From Dawidia soli (GTDB taxonomy: Bacteria > Bacteroidota > Bacteroidia > Cytophagales > Cyclobacteriaceae), in NCBI RefSeq assembly GCF_018598185.1, contig NZ_JAHESC010000005.1, positions 182,535 to 246,534 on the forward strand: a DNA stretch of 64,000 bases, given 5' to 3'. The notes beneath the pieces were generated by a model. The model made no database searches, had not been told where the DNA came from, and saw only the letters and a list, made by a program, of their open reading frames with translations. This document shows, in pieces, positions 1 to 8,800 of the stretch. Numbering within the stretch: the stretch's first letter is position 1; every line of letters begins with the position of its first letter. The position numbers and the translations under genes were made by a program.

Positions 1-2
1 AG

Positions 3-632
3 GCCGTTTATACGCCCGATCTGTTTAACGGCGTATACCGGCTGCAGACCAAGGGTCAGGCCGCCGCGCGCGCCTCCGAGACGGAGATCAGGACGCAGCC
101 CGTAGACGTCACGCTCATACCGTACTTTGCCTGGGCCCACCGCGGGGCGGGGGAGATGACGGTATGGATTCCGCGCAAGGCCGGCGCGGCGCAACCTACA
201 CCGGCGCCGACGATCGCGTCGAAGAGTAAACTTTCGGCCTCGCACAAAGCGCGTACGCTGATGGCGCTGAACGACCAGATGGTGCCGAGCAGCTCCAACG
301 ATCAGCGGATCATCTTCTACCACTGGTGGCCCCTGAAAGATACCGTGCAGTGGGTGCAATACGACTTTGAAAAACCGGCGCGCGTTGCGGGTTCGCAGGT
401 GTACTGGTTTGACGATAGCCCGTTCGGAGACTGTCGCCTGCCGCTGGGGTGGCGACTGTTATACCGGCAGGGCGAGCAGTGGCTGCCGGTGAAAAACACG
501 GCTCCTTACGGCGTGGACAAAGACCGCTATTCGGGCGTGTCGTTCGAGCCGGTCACGACCGATGCCTTGCGCATGGAGGTCACGTTGCCCAAGGAACATT
601 CCGCCGGGATCCTGGAATGGTCCGTGCAGTAA
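3..632 (+). CDS. GH127-family glycoside hydrolase, C-terminal part (5' truncated by window)
   Basis: The reading frame is open from base 3 and its start lies outside the window. The first 60 or so residues carry the run IPYFAWAHRGAGEMTVW, which is typical of the end of the catalytic region of GH127 (DUF1680) beta-L-arabinofuranosidases, so this is the tail of a second GH127 enzyme. After a linker there is a domain of about 100 residues (QWVQYDFEKP, QVYWFDD, GILEWSV) of discoidin/F5/8C-like appearance, probably for carbohydrate binding. A closely similar domain sits at the N-terminus of the protein at 8801-11395. The next gene, also GH127, starts 34 bp after the stop, which suggests one operon. 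The family call is firm; the linkage it cleaves is inferred only from the family. Confidence 0.8.
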   Translation, partial: AVYTPDLFNGVYRLQTKGQAAARASETEIRTQPVDVTLIPYFAWAHRGAGEMTVWIPRKAGAAQPTPAPTIASKSKLSASHKARTLMALNDQMVPSSSNDQRIIFYHWWPLKDTVQWVQYDFEKPARVAGSQVYWFDDSPFGDCRLPLGWRLLYRQGEQWLPVKNTAPYGVDKDRYSGVSFEPVTTDALRMEVTLPKEHSAGILEWSVQ

Positions 633-666
633 GTTTTGTTTATACCATACCCATTACCCAAAACCT

Positions 667-3051
667 ATGTCCTTTTGTTTGTTTACCATAGCCCGCCGCG
701 GTGTGGCATTATCCCTGGGCGTATTGTCGGCCTGGTGCGCCGGTGCGCAGTCCTATATTCCTGAAGACGCTAACCCGCGGGTAAAGGTCGCCGACAAGAT
801 GCCGGTGGCCGTCTACCCCTTTCCGTTGCAAGCGGTCAGCCTGTTGCCGAGTGTGTTTACCGAGGCGCGGGATGCCGACCGGCGTTACCTGCTCAAGCTT
901 TCACCGGACCGTTTGTTGTCACAGTTCCGGTCGCATTCGGGGCTGACGCCGAAAGCGGATAAATATGGCGGCTGGGAAAGCGATGGCCTGGCCGGCCATA
1001 CCCTGGGGCATTATCTGTCGGCCTGTGCGTTGGACTATGCCGCCTCGGGCAATCCGGAAATGCTCAAGCGTGTCAACTACATCGTAGACGAGCTGCATGC
1101 ATGCCAGGTGGCCCGTAAGACGGGCTATGTGGGCGCTATACCCCGCGAGGACTCCGTGTTCCTGGAGGTATCACAAGGTGATATCCGCTCGCGCGGCTTT
1201 GACCTGAACGGCAGCTGGTCGCCGTGGTATACCATTCACAAAGTGATGGCCGGGTTGCTCGACGCCTACCTGTATTGCCACAACGACCGGGCGCTGCTGG
1301 TGGAGAAGGGCATGGCCGACTGGACCGGCACGGTGCTAAAAGACCTGAACGACGCCCAGATCCAAAAGATGCTGCTGTGCGAGTACGGCGGCATGAACGA
1401 AGTGTTGGTGAACACCTATGCCTTTACGGGCGACAAGAAGTACCTCGACCTGTCGTATAAATTTCACGACCGGGTGATACTCGACTCGCTCGCGCACGAG
1501 GTGGATATTCTCCCGGGCCGGCACTCCAATACGCAGATCCCCAAAGTAATCGGCACGGTGCGCCGGTACCAGCTGACCGGTGACCGCAGCGACCTGATCA
1601 CCGGCGACTTCTTTTGGAAGACCGTGGTGCAGCATCATTCCTATGCACCGGGCGGCAACAGCAACTACGAATACCTGGGTGAGCGCGACAAGCTGAACGA
1701 CAAGCTGACGGACAACACCATGGAGACCTGCAATACCTACAATATGCTGAAGCTGACGCGGCATCTGTTTGCCCTGCAACCGGCTGCCGGTCTGATGGAT
1801 TTCTACGAGAAGGCGTTGTATAACCACATTCTGGCGTCGCAGCATCACAAGACCGGTATGATGTGTTACTTCGTGCCGCTGCGCATGGGTACCATCAAAG
1901 AGTTCAGCGACGAGTTTAATACGTTTACATGCTGTGTGGGGTCGGGGATCGAGAACCATGTGAAGTACGGCGAGAGCATTTATTTCCGCGGCAAGGACGG
2001 CAGTGTCTATGTCAATCTGTTCATCCCCTCGGTGTTGGATTGGAAGGAGAAGGACTTTCGCGTAACGCTGAACAGCCGGATCCCGCAGGCAAAGACTATT
2101 CGCCTGACGGTGGGCACGCGCAAGGCACAGGAACGCACCCTGCGCATCCGGAAACCGCAATGGGCGCCTGCCGCGGTGGCGGTGCGGGTCAATGGCAAAG
2201 CAGTGCAGGCGCCGGTGGATGCCGCGGGGTATCTCACGCTGCGTCGTACCTGGAAGGACAAGGACGTTGTGGAGGTAGACCTGGAATCGTCGCTCTACAC
2301 CGTGGCCATGCCCGACAACGCCGCGCGGCAGGCCTTCTTCTATGGGCCGGTGTTGCTGGCCGGCAACCTGGGCAAGCAGGAGCCCGATCCGTCCGCCGGG
2401 ATACCGGTGCTGGTCGCGGCCGACGCGGCGGCGGACAAGATGCTGGAGAAGCTGCCGGGCGATTCGCTCACGTTCCGCACCCGGGGTATCGGTATACCCA
2501 CCGATGTGACGCTCCAGCCGTTCTACAATCTCGACGACGAGTATTATTCGGTCTATTGGGATGTCTTCACCCCCACAGCGTGGAAGGACGAGCAGCAGCG
2601 TTACGAAGCGCGCAAGCGGGAAGTTTATGCGCTGGAGAAGAGCACCGTCGACATCCTGCGGGTGGGCGAGATGCAGCCGGAGCGCGACCACAACTTTACG
2701 GGTGAAAAACTGGAGACGGGCGAGTCGCATACACGCAAGTTCCGCGTGGCGAACGACGGTGGGCATTTCAGCTTTACGATGAAGGTGATCCCCGGGTTCT
2801 CGTACAACCTGGTGGGCACGTACTGGGGCATGGACAACCGCGGGCGTAACTTCGACATCCTGGTGGACGGCGAGAAGATCGCCGGCGTCGACCTGAACAA
2901 GTTCAAGGAAAGTAAGTTCTATGATATCGCGTATCGGATTCCATCACACCTCGTGGCGGGCAAGACGAGCGTGAAAATAACGTTTCAGGCGAAACCCAGG
3001 AACCAGGCCGGGCCTGTCTATGGGGTGCGGCTGGTCAAAGAATCACAATAG
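667..3051 (+). CDS. GH127 beta-L-arabinofuranosidase-like enzyme, secreted
   Basis: The predicted protein has 794 residues with an N-terminal signal-type sequence (hydrophobic residues 7-22, ending near CAGAQ). An in-frame ATG exists at 562 but lies inside the upstream gene; the ATG at 667 places the signal peptide correctly. Family motifs are GWESDGLAGHTLGHYLSA near residue 105, ETC (E353, C355) and FTCCVGSGIENH (C422, C423). In the characterised GH127 enzyme the equivalent Glu and three Cys hold a zinc ion and supply the Cys nucleophile, so the active site looks intact. A beta-sandwich region follows at about 640-794. The enzyme should remove beta-L-arabinofuranosyl units in the periplasm or outside the cell, and it works beside a second GH127 and a GH51 enzyme. 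Confidence 0.9.
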   Translation: MSFCLFTIARRGVALSLGVLSAWCAGAQSYIPEDANPRVKVADKMPVAVYPFPLQAVSLLPSVFTEARDADRRYLLKLSPDRLLSQFRSHSGLTPKADKYGGWESDGLAGHTLGHYLSACALDYAASGNPEMLKRVNYIVDELHACQVARKTGYVGAIPREDSVFLEVSQGDIRSRGFDLNGSWSPWYTIHKVMAGLLDAYLYCHNDRALLVEKGMADWTGTVLKDLNDAQIQKMLLCEYGGMNEVLVNTYAFTGDKKYLDLSYKFHDRVILDSLAHEVDILPGRHSNTQIPKVIGTVRRYQLTGDRSDLITGDFFWKTVVQHHSYAPGGNSNYEYLGERDKLNDKLTDNTMETCNTYNMLKLTRHLFALQPAAGLMDFYEKALYNHILASQHHKTGMMCYFVPLRMGTIKEFSDEFNTFTCCVGSGIENHVKYGESIYFRGKDGSVYVNLFIPSVLDWKEKDFRVTLNSRIPQAKTIRLTVGTRKAQERTLRIRKPQWAPAAVAVRVNGKAVQAPVDAAGYLTLRRTWKDKDVVEVDLESSLYTVAMPDNAARQAFFYGPVLLAGNLGKQEPDPSAGIPVLVAADAAADKMLEKLPGDSLTFRTRGIGIPTDVTLQPFYNLDDEYYSVYWDVFTPTAWKDEQQRYEARKREVYALEKSTVDILRVGEMQPERDHNFTGEKLETGESHTRKFRVANDGGHFSFTMKVIPGFSYNLVGTYWGMDNRGRNFDILVDGEKIAGVDLNKFKESKFYDIAYRIPSHLVAGKTSVKITFQAKPRNQAGPVYGVRLVKESQ

Positions 3052-3063
3052 CGTGGTGGCGCG

Positions 3064-3951
3064 TTAGCGCAGGACCATATCCATTTTATTCTCCTGGAGC
3101 TTCCGGAATTCCGTCGGGGTGATCGAACACACCGAACGGAATTTCCGGTTGAAGTTCGAGAGATTGTTAAATCCCACCTCCATCGAGATCTGCGAAATGC
3201 TCAGGTTGTTTTGCTGGAGCAGCTTGCGCGCATGGCCGATGCGGATCTCCGTCAGGAAATCCACGTATGACTTGCGCGTACGTTTTTTGAAGTAGCGGCA
3301 GAACGAGTTTGTGGTCATGTGCGCCAGGTCGGCAACCTCGTCGAGCGAGATCTTGCGGTGGAACTCGTTCATCGTAAACCGGTAGATGTCGGCCAGCTTG
3401 CGGCCGTCCTGTTCATCGAAGTCGCTGTATACGCCGGACGATGCCAGGGGCTCCATATTTTTATTCGACGACAGGATGCTGAGGATCTTCAGCAGCACGA
3501 TGATGCGGTCCATGCCGGTCTTCCGGAACATGTGTTTGATGAGCTGTGCCACGCGGCTCTTGACAGGCTCCTGGATGAACAGTCCGCGCGCGCTGCTTTT
3601 GGCGAGCTCGTTCAGGTGCGCCATCTCGGGCATGGAGAGAAATGTTTCGCCGAATGTTTTCCATTCGAAGAAGATCGACAGCGAATGCGCTTGCCCCTCC
3701 CGTTGGTTGTCATAATATTTCCGGTCGTTCCGGAATACATGCGGCAGGTTCGGACCGATCAAAAATATATCACCGGGTTTGAAGGCACCTATAAAATCGC
3801 CGACGATCACTTTGCCATCGCTTTCGAGGATCAACGTCAGCTGTATTTCCGGATGCTGGTGGAGGTTGTCGTAAAAGTGAACCTCATGGTCTTCCTGCAA
3901 CCGAAAAGATTCCTGCGATGTCTTGGGAATTTTAAAGGGTAGAATTTTCAT
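3064..3951 (-). CDS. AraC-family transcriptional regulator
   Basis: The protein has 295 residues. Residues about 15-100 form a cupin-like sensor region (HQHPEIQLTLI, GDIFLIGPNLPHVF) and residues about 200-290 form the double helix-turn-helix AraC domain (VADLAHMTTNSFCRYFKKRT, then ISMEVGFNNLSNFNRKFR). It ends 12 bp from the GH127 gene (convergent) and is divergent from the GH51 gene across a 233-bp AT-rich spacer with two palindromes. This position points to local control of the arabinose-polymer genes, probably sensing a sugar released from the substrate. The target genes and ligand are inferred from position only. Confidence 0.88.
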   Translation of the reverse strand: MKILPFKIPKTSQESFRLQEDHEVHFYDNLHQHPEIQLTLILESDGKVIVGDFIGAFKPGDIFLIGPNLPHVFRNDRKYYDNQREGQAHSLSIFFEWKTFGETFLSMPEMAHLNELAKSSARGLFIQEPVKSRVAQLIKHMFRKTGMDRIIVLLKILSILSSNKNMEPLASSGVYSDFDEQDGRKLADIYRFTMNEFHRKISLDEVADLAHMTTNSFCRYFKKRTRKSYVDFLTEIRIGHARKLLQQNNLSISQISMEVGFNNLSNFNRKFRSVCSITPTEFRKLQENKMDMVLR

Positions 3952-3978
3952 AAGGGTTGTGTGATTACAATAATAAAT

Positions 3979-4026
3979 ATAATAAATTTATTATTAATTG
4001 TCCAGTTTACAATTAACGAAATTGTA
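3979..4026. promoter_or_regulatory. AT-rich palindromes between the araC-type gene and the GH51 gene
   Basis: A perfect 16-nt palindrome (ATAATAAATTTATTAT, 3979-3994) is followed by an inverted repeat with 7-bp arms TACAATT/AATTGTA around a 5-nt spacer (4008-4026). Both lie in a very AT-rich tract that contrasts with the GC-rich surroundings, between divergent genes. This is where a regulator binding site and two promoters would be expected. Binding by the adjacent AraC protein is inference. Confidence 0.4.
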
Positions 4027-4184
4027 GCGACTCGATTTTGCTTATGCATAATACTATTTTATTGACGTTATCCGGTTGTTTTCCGCGCGTGCCGGCGTCG
4101 TATTTTTCAGGTAAGATCGTATCGACAGCCGGCAATATCTATGAAACGCCTTTAGGGACGCCGGGCGTAATTTCAGGGGTATCT

Positions 4185-6731
4185 ATGAAGCGTTTTTGTT
4201 TAAGCATGTTGATGATCGCGTGTGTGCACGCAACGATGGCGCAGACCACGCAGATCTCGGTTTCGGGCGCCACGACGGGGGCGACGGTGTCGCCGGCATT
4301 GCACGGGATCTTTTTTGAAGAGATCAGTCATGGCGGCGAAGGCGGACTGTACGGTGAGCTGATCCAAAACCGTGGGTTTGAGGAAAGTAAAATACCCGAG
4401 GGCTGTACGCTCGACTCCGGGTTCATCCGGCCGCCCCGTACGCCGCACTATAGCGCGGGCCGTGTGGTAGACTGGGCGATGCCGTTTGAAGCGAAGAACG
4501 ATTATCCCGCCTGGTCTCTTGCAACCGGTGGCGGTGCGGTGGCCCGCCTGGCGTTGGATCTTTCGCAACCGTTATACCCCGAGACGCCGCGATCGTTGAA
4601 AGTGGCTATAACGTCCGTACCGCATACCGGTAACGTTAGCGTGGTCAACGAAGGGTTCTGGGGAATCTCCGTGCAGCAGGATGCGGCCTATACCCTGACC
4701 TTCTATAGCCGTGCGGAAAAGTATCACGGCAGTATTACCGCCCGACTGGTAGGGGCCAACGGCAAAATGCTGGCAGAGCATGTTTTCGAACGCGCGCGGG
4801 GTGACGGGTGGAAGAAATATACCGCCACGTTGCGTGCCCGGGCGGGCGATGCACGGGCTACGTTTCAATTGTCGTTTTCCCGACCGGGCACGGTGTGGCT
4901 GGACTTTGTTTCGTTGTTCCCGGTGAAGACGTTCCGCGATCGTGCCAATGGCCTGCGGCCGGACCTGGCGCAATACCTGGCGGATCTGAAACCGGCGTTT
5001 GTACGCTGGCCCGGCGGATGTTTTGTCGAAGGCATCAGCCCCCAGAGCGCACCGAACTGGAAGAAGTCGCTGGGGCCGGTCGAACGGCGCCCGGGTACCT
5101 ACAGTCCGTGGGGCTATTGGTCCAGTGACGGGCTGGGCTACCACGAGTTCCTGCAGTTCTGCGAAGACGTTGGCGCCGACGCCATGTATGTATTTAACTG
5201 CGGCGTGTCGTGCGAGATGCGCAGCGGGGTATACGTGGAGGATGAGCACCTCGACACGCTCGTGACCAGCACCCTCGACGCGATCGAATATGCCCTGGGG
5301 CCGCCGGACTCGCGTTGGGGCAGGGTACGCGCCCGGCAGGGCCATCCGGAGCCATTTCCGCTGCGGTATGTGGAGGTTGGCAACGAGCAGGCGGGCGAAC
5401 GGTATGCCCGGCGCTTTAACATCTTTTACAAAGCCATCAAGGAAAAGTATCCGCAGCTGGAAGTGCTGGCGGCGATGGGCATTGCGCACCTCAGCCAGCC
5501 CACGATCCGCACCATCGAAAAGATGGACATCGCCGATGAGCATGCCTACAAAGCCGCGGGGTGGGCGATGGCCTATGCCGACTGGTACGACAAGTACCCG
5601 CGAAAGGACTGGAGACTCTATGTGGGGGAATATGCCTGCAACGCCGGTGTCGGCGCGGGTAACATGACGGCGGCATTGAACGACGCTACGTTTATCCTGG
5701 GGCTGGAACGAAACTCCGACCTGGTGACCATGAGCAGCTATGCGCCGTTGCTGGAGAATGTACACGACACCGACTGGCCGGTGAACCTCATCCGGTTCGA
5801 CGCCGCGCGGAGCTTTGCGCGCATCTCGTATTATGCCATCCGGATGTTGAACGAACACAAGGCATCGGTAAACCTGGCCACACAGGTGACGGTGCCGGCG
5901 GATACGGTCACGCCGGCGTTTACCGGCAGGATCGGGCTCAGCACCTGGGATACGCAGACGGAGTATAAAGACGTGGAAGTGACACACAACGGCCGGGTAG
6001 TATATCAGTCCGGGGTGATCCGAAAAGAAGACTGGCGCCTGACGGGCGGGCAGTGGGAGGTACGCGACAGTGTCCTGGCCCAGACGAAGGAGGGGGCGTG
6101 GCCGCTGGCCTTGCTGGAGGGCAGATCATTTGATACCTATACCCTGACGCTGAAGGCCCGCAAGACGGGTGGGTATAATGCGTTTATGATACCCTTTGCC
6201 TTTCGCGACGACCAGCAATACATGCGCGTGCACCTGGGGGCCTGGCTCAACAAGGTGGCAGTCTTTGAAACGGTCACGAAGGGCGTCGATGCCATCGTAT
6301 CGCAGCCGGTGCGGTTGGAAAAGCCCTTTGAACTGAACCGGTGGTACACGATCGAATTGCGCGTCGGGACCACGACCGTCGCGTGCTATGTCGACGGCAG
6401 TTTGTTGATGACCTATCATAAGCCGGCAGACCTCTTTGCCATCGCCGGCCGCGACGATAAGACGGGCGAGGTGGTGGTCAAGGTCGTGAATGCCGTCGGA
6501 CACGCCCGGCCGGCATCGATCGCCGTCAGCGATCTCACGCTGGAACCCACCGGCACGGCCGTGGTATTGGCCGCCGATACGCCCGACGATGAGAACTCGT
6601 TCGAGCAACCGACGCGGTTCGTACCGCAGACGACACCTGTGCCGGGTATCGGCCGGCGCTTTGACTATGTATTTAAACCCTGGTCCGTCACGGTGCTGCG
6701 GGCCCGGATCAAACGACCTTCACCGCGGTAA
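4185..6731 (+). CDS. GH51 alpha-L-arabinofuranosidase, secreted
   Basis: The protein has 848 residues when started at the ATG at 4185, which begins a clean signal peptide (MKRFCLSMLMIACVHATMAQ); the frame is open to an ATG at 4038 but the extra residues look like leader DNA. A carbohydrate-binding-like N-terminal region (about 25-250) precedes the TIM barrel with FVRWPGGCFVEGI, the acid/base Glu401 in VGNEQAGERY and the nucleophile Glu482 in YVGEYACN. The C-terminal beta-sandwich is interrupted by a concanavalin/LamG-like insert at about residues 620-770. The enzyme releases alpha-L-arabinofuranosyl residues from arabinan or arabinoxylan and complements the upstream GH127 enzymes. It is longer than cytoplasmic GH51 enzymes (about 500 residues) because of the added domains. 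Confidence 0.9.
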   Translation: MKRFCLSMLMIACVHATMAQTTQISVSGATTGATVSPALHGIFFEEISHGGEGGLYGELIQNRGFEESKIPEGCTLDSGFIRPPRTPHYSAGRVVDWAMPFEAKNDYPAWSLATGGGAVARLALDLSQPLYPETPRSLKVAITSVPHTGNVSVVNEGFWGISVQQDAAYTLTFYSRAEKYHGSITARLVGANGKMLAEHVFERARGDGWKKYTATLRARAGDARATFQLSFSRPGTVWLDFVSLFPVKTFRDRANGLRPDLAQYLADLKPAFVRWPGGCFVEGISPQSAPNWKKSLGPVERRPGTYSPWGYWSSDGLGYHEFLQFCEDVGADAMYVFNCGVSCEMRSGVYVEDEHLDTLVTSTLDAIEYALGPPDSRWGRVRARQGHPEPFPLRYVEVGNEQAGERYARRFNIFYKAIKEKYPQLEVLAAMGIAHLSQPTIRTIEKMDIADEHAYKAAGWAMAYADWYDKYPRKDWRLYVGEYACNAGVGAGNMTAALNDATFILGLERNSDLVTMSSYAPLLENVHDTDWPVNLIRFDAARSFARISYYAIRMLNEHKASVNLATQVTVPADTVTPAFTGRIGLSTWDTQTEYKDVEVTHNGRVVYQSGVIRKEDWRLTGGQWEVRDSVLAQTKEGAWPLALLEGRSFDTYTLTLKARKTGGYNAFMIPFAFRDDQQYMRVHLGAWLNKVAVFETVTKGVDAIVSQPVRLEKPFELNRWYTIELRVGTTTVACYVDGSLLMTYHKPADLFAIAGRDDKTGEVVVKVVNAVGHARPASIAVSDLTLEPTGTAVVLAADTPDDENSFEQPTRFVPQTTPVPGIGRRFDYVFKPWSVTVLRARIKRPSPR

Positions 6732-6780
6732 CGCAGAACGCTATCGAATAACGCCGATTGGAGTTATTTGGTTTGGGTGA

Positions 6781-6807
6781 GCCCCGTCTGTCCGGACGGG
6801 GCTTTTT
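6781..6807 (+). terminator. Rho-independent terminator after the GH51 gene
   Basis: A perfect 8-bp GC-rich stem (GCCCCGTC/GACGGGGC) with a 6-nt loop is followed by TTTTT. It separates the GH51 gene from the M1 peptidase gene. Confidence 0.85.
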
Positions 6808-6889
6808 GATGGAAGGCAGTTAAGATCCTACCAGGAATGATTAATTTACGATCAACGGACCGGATGTACCGGTCCTTAACTTTAGTCCT

Positions 6890-8560
6890 ATGCTCTCTTC
6901 GTCCTATACCCTCCGGATCGCCTGTGCGGTCCTCCTGCTGTTCACTCTCCTGCCGGCGTGTCTGCAGGCGCAAGGCCCGGTGTTCACCCACGATGACACG
7001 CTGCGTGGCACGGTCACCCGCGCGCGGGCGTGGTGGGATCTGTTGTATTACCATCTCGACATCAAGGTCGACCCGGCGAAGAAGGAGCTGTCGGGTAAAG
7101 TAACGGTACAATACAAGGTACTGGAGCCTTACACCGTGTTGCAGATCGACCTGCAGCAACCGCTGGTCATCACACAGGTGCTGATGGGCAAGAAGAAGCT
7201 TTCGTTTACCCGCGACGGGAAAAATGCCTATATGATCAGGCTGCCGCAAGCACCGGCCAAAGATGCCATCCAGTCGCTGGATGTGTATTACCAGGGCAGT
7301 CCGGTGGTGGCGAAGAATCCGCCGTGGCAGGGCGGCATTCAGTGGGCCAGGGCGACGGACGGCTCGCCGTTTATCGCGACCTCGTGTCAGGGCCTTGGCG
7401 CCAGCGTATGGTGGCCGTGCAAAGATCACATGTACGACGAGCCCGACAGCATGCTCATGAGCATTACCGTGCCGGAAGACCTGACGGATGTTTCCAACGG
7501 CCGGTTGCGCAGCGTAGTCGCAAACAAAAAGGCGAAGACCAAAACCTATAATTGGTTTGTCGGCAATCCCATCAACAACTACGGTGTCAACCTCAACATT
7601 GCCCGGTACGCGCACTTTGCCGATACACTGCACGGCGAAGCCGGCACGCTCGACCTGGACTTTTATGTACTACCCGAAAACCTGGAGAAGGCCAAGATAC
7701 AGTTTAAGCAAGCCAAGCTCATGCTGAAGGCGTTCGAATACTGGTTTGGCCCATACCCGTTCTACCGGGACGGATACAAATTGGTGGAGGCACCGTACCT
7801 GGGCATGGAGCACCAAAGCTCGGTGACCTACGGCAACGGTTATGGTAATGGTTACCGCGGTCGTGACCTGTCGGGTACAGGCTATGGCTTGAAATGGGAC
7901 TTTATCATCATTCACGAATCCGGCCACGAGTGGTATGCCAACAACATCACCTACCAGGATATTGCCGACATGTGGATCCACGAGTCGTTTACGAATTACT
8001 CCGAAGGGTTGTATACCGAGTATTATTTTGGCAAAGAGGCGGCCACGGATTATGTGGTCGGTACCCGCCGCAGCATTCAGAACAATACACCGATCATCGG
8101 CGTCTACAACGTCAACAAGAGCGGCTCCGGCGATATGTACCCCAAGGGTGGCAACATGCTGCATACCATTCGCCACAGCATCGGCGACGACGTGTTGTTC
8201 CGCGACATCCTGCGTGGCATGAATAAAACATTCTATCACCAGACGGTGCGTACCGAGCAAATCGAGGGCTATATCTCTCAGCGTGCCGGCCGTGACTATT
8301 CCAAGGTGTTTGATCAATACCTGCGTTCGGTAAAGATCCCGCAGTTCGAATACTACTACGCCGGCAGCAAGCTGTTCTACCGCTGGTCCAACGTCGTGCC
8401 GGGTTTTGATCTGCCGGTGCGGCTGTCGGATGGCGTTGGGGCGATCGTGTTGTATCCTACGGCGCAGTGGCAGTCACAAGAACCAATCATCGACAAGCCT
8501 GTCGACGCCAAATACCTGGAGCGCATGTATTATATCACGGTGCGCGAGACCGTTCAATAA
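6890..8560 (+). CDS. M1-family zinc aminopeptidase, secreted
   Basis: The protein has 556 residues and a signal peptide (about residues 1-26, ending CLQAQ). The beta-sandwich N-domain is followed by the gluzincin core: exopeptidase motif G305-M-E-H, zinc site HESGH (H342, E343, H346) and the third ligand Glu365 exactly 18 residues later, within WIHESFTNYSEG. The length fits the short M1 enzymes of Bacteroidota, which lack the C-terminal helical domain of aminopeptidase N. The exopeptidase motif has His in place of the usual Asn (GMEN). It probably trims peptides in the periplasm or at the surface. It is flanked by terminator-like hairpins on both sides and therefore looks monocistronic. Confidence 0.9.
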   Translation: MLSSSYTLRIACAVLLLFTLLPACLQAQGPVFTHDDTLRGTVTRARAWWDLLYYHLDIKVDPAKKELSGKVTVQYKVLEPYTVLQIDLQQPLVITQVLMGKKKLSFTRDGKNAYMIRLPQAPAKDAIQSLDVYYQGSPVVAKNPPWQGGIQWARATDGSPFIATSCQGLGASVWWPCKDHMYDEPDSMLMSITVPEDLTDVSNGRLRSVVANKKAKTKTYNWFVGNPINNYGVNLNIARYAHFADTLHGEAGTLDLDFYVLPENLEKAKIQFKQAKLMLKAFEYWFGPYPFYRDGYKLVEAPYLGMEHQSSVTYGNGYGNGYRGRDLSGTGYGLKWDFIIIHESGHEWYANNITYQDIADMWIHESFTNYSEGLYTEYYFGKEAATDYVVGTRRSIQNNTPIIGVYNVNKSGSGDMYPKGGNMLHTIRHSIGDDVLFRDILRGMNKTFYHQTVRTEQIEGYISQRAGRDYSKVFDQYLRSVKIPQFEYYYAGSKLFYRWSNVVPGFDLPVRLSDGVGAIVLYPTAQWQSQEPIIDKPVDAKYLERMYYITVRETVQ

Positions 8561-8592
8561 ACGGCTAATATCCTATTATCATCAGCTAAGAT

Positions 8593-8625
8593 CAGCGAAG
8601 CAGACCCGTGCTTCGCTGTGTAATT
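8593..8625 (+). terminator. Probable terminator after the M1 peptidase gene
   Basis: A perfect 10-bp stem (CAGCGAAGCA/TGCTTCGCTG, 8593-8618) with a 6-nt loop lies 32 bp after the stop codon. The following tract is only moderately T-rich. Confidence 0.55.
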
Positions 8626-8636
8626 TCATTTATGTT

Positions 8637-8671
8637 TTGCGATGCAGTGTGTGCTATGTATAGCATCGCAA
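8637..8671. other. Second hairpin in the 8561-8800 spacer
   Basis: A 9-bp perfect inverted repeat (TTGCGATGC/GCATCGCAA) encloses 17 nt. It has no T-run on the + strand and its role is unknown. The rest of the 240-bp spacer shows no gene. Confidence 0.4.
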
Positions 8672-8800
8672 GGCTACGTTCATGCCGCTATTTTTCGTTG
8701 GGAGGGATCATCGTTGGGTCGCGCATGGCCGGTATTGCTCTGTATAGTTGGTGATAGTCCTGATGATATAGTTCTTTTTCAACCTTAAAAACAGTTAGTT

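Noticed and set aside
562..666. N-terminal extension of the second GH127 gene
   Set aside because: It would begin inside the preceding gene and hide the signal peptide; the ATG at 667 is better.
1336..2766. Long open frame on the minus strand opposite the GH127 gene
   Set aside because: It mirrors the coding frame of a well-supported enzyme, has no family motif and results from high GC content. The same applies to long frames opposite the GH51 (4572-5987), GH18 (57044-58066), GH43 (42231-43679) and beta-helix (22203-23045) genes.
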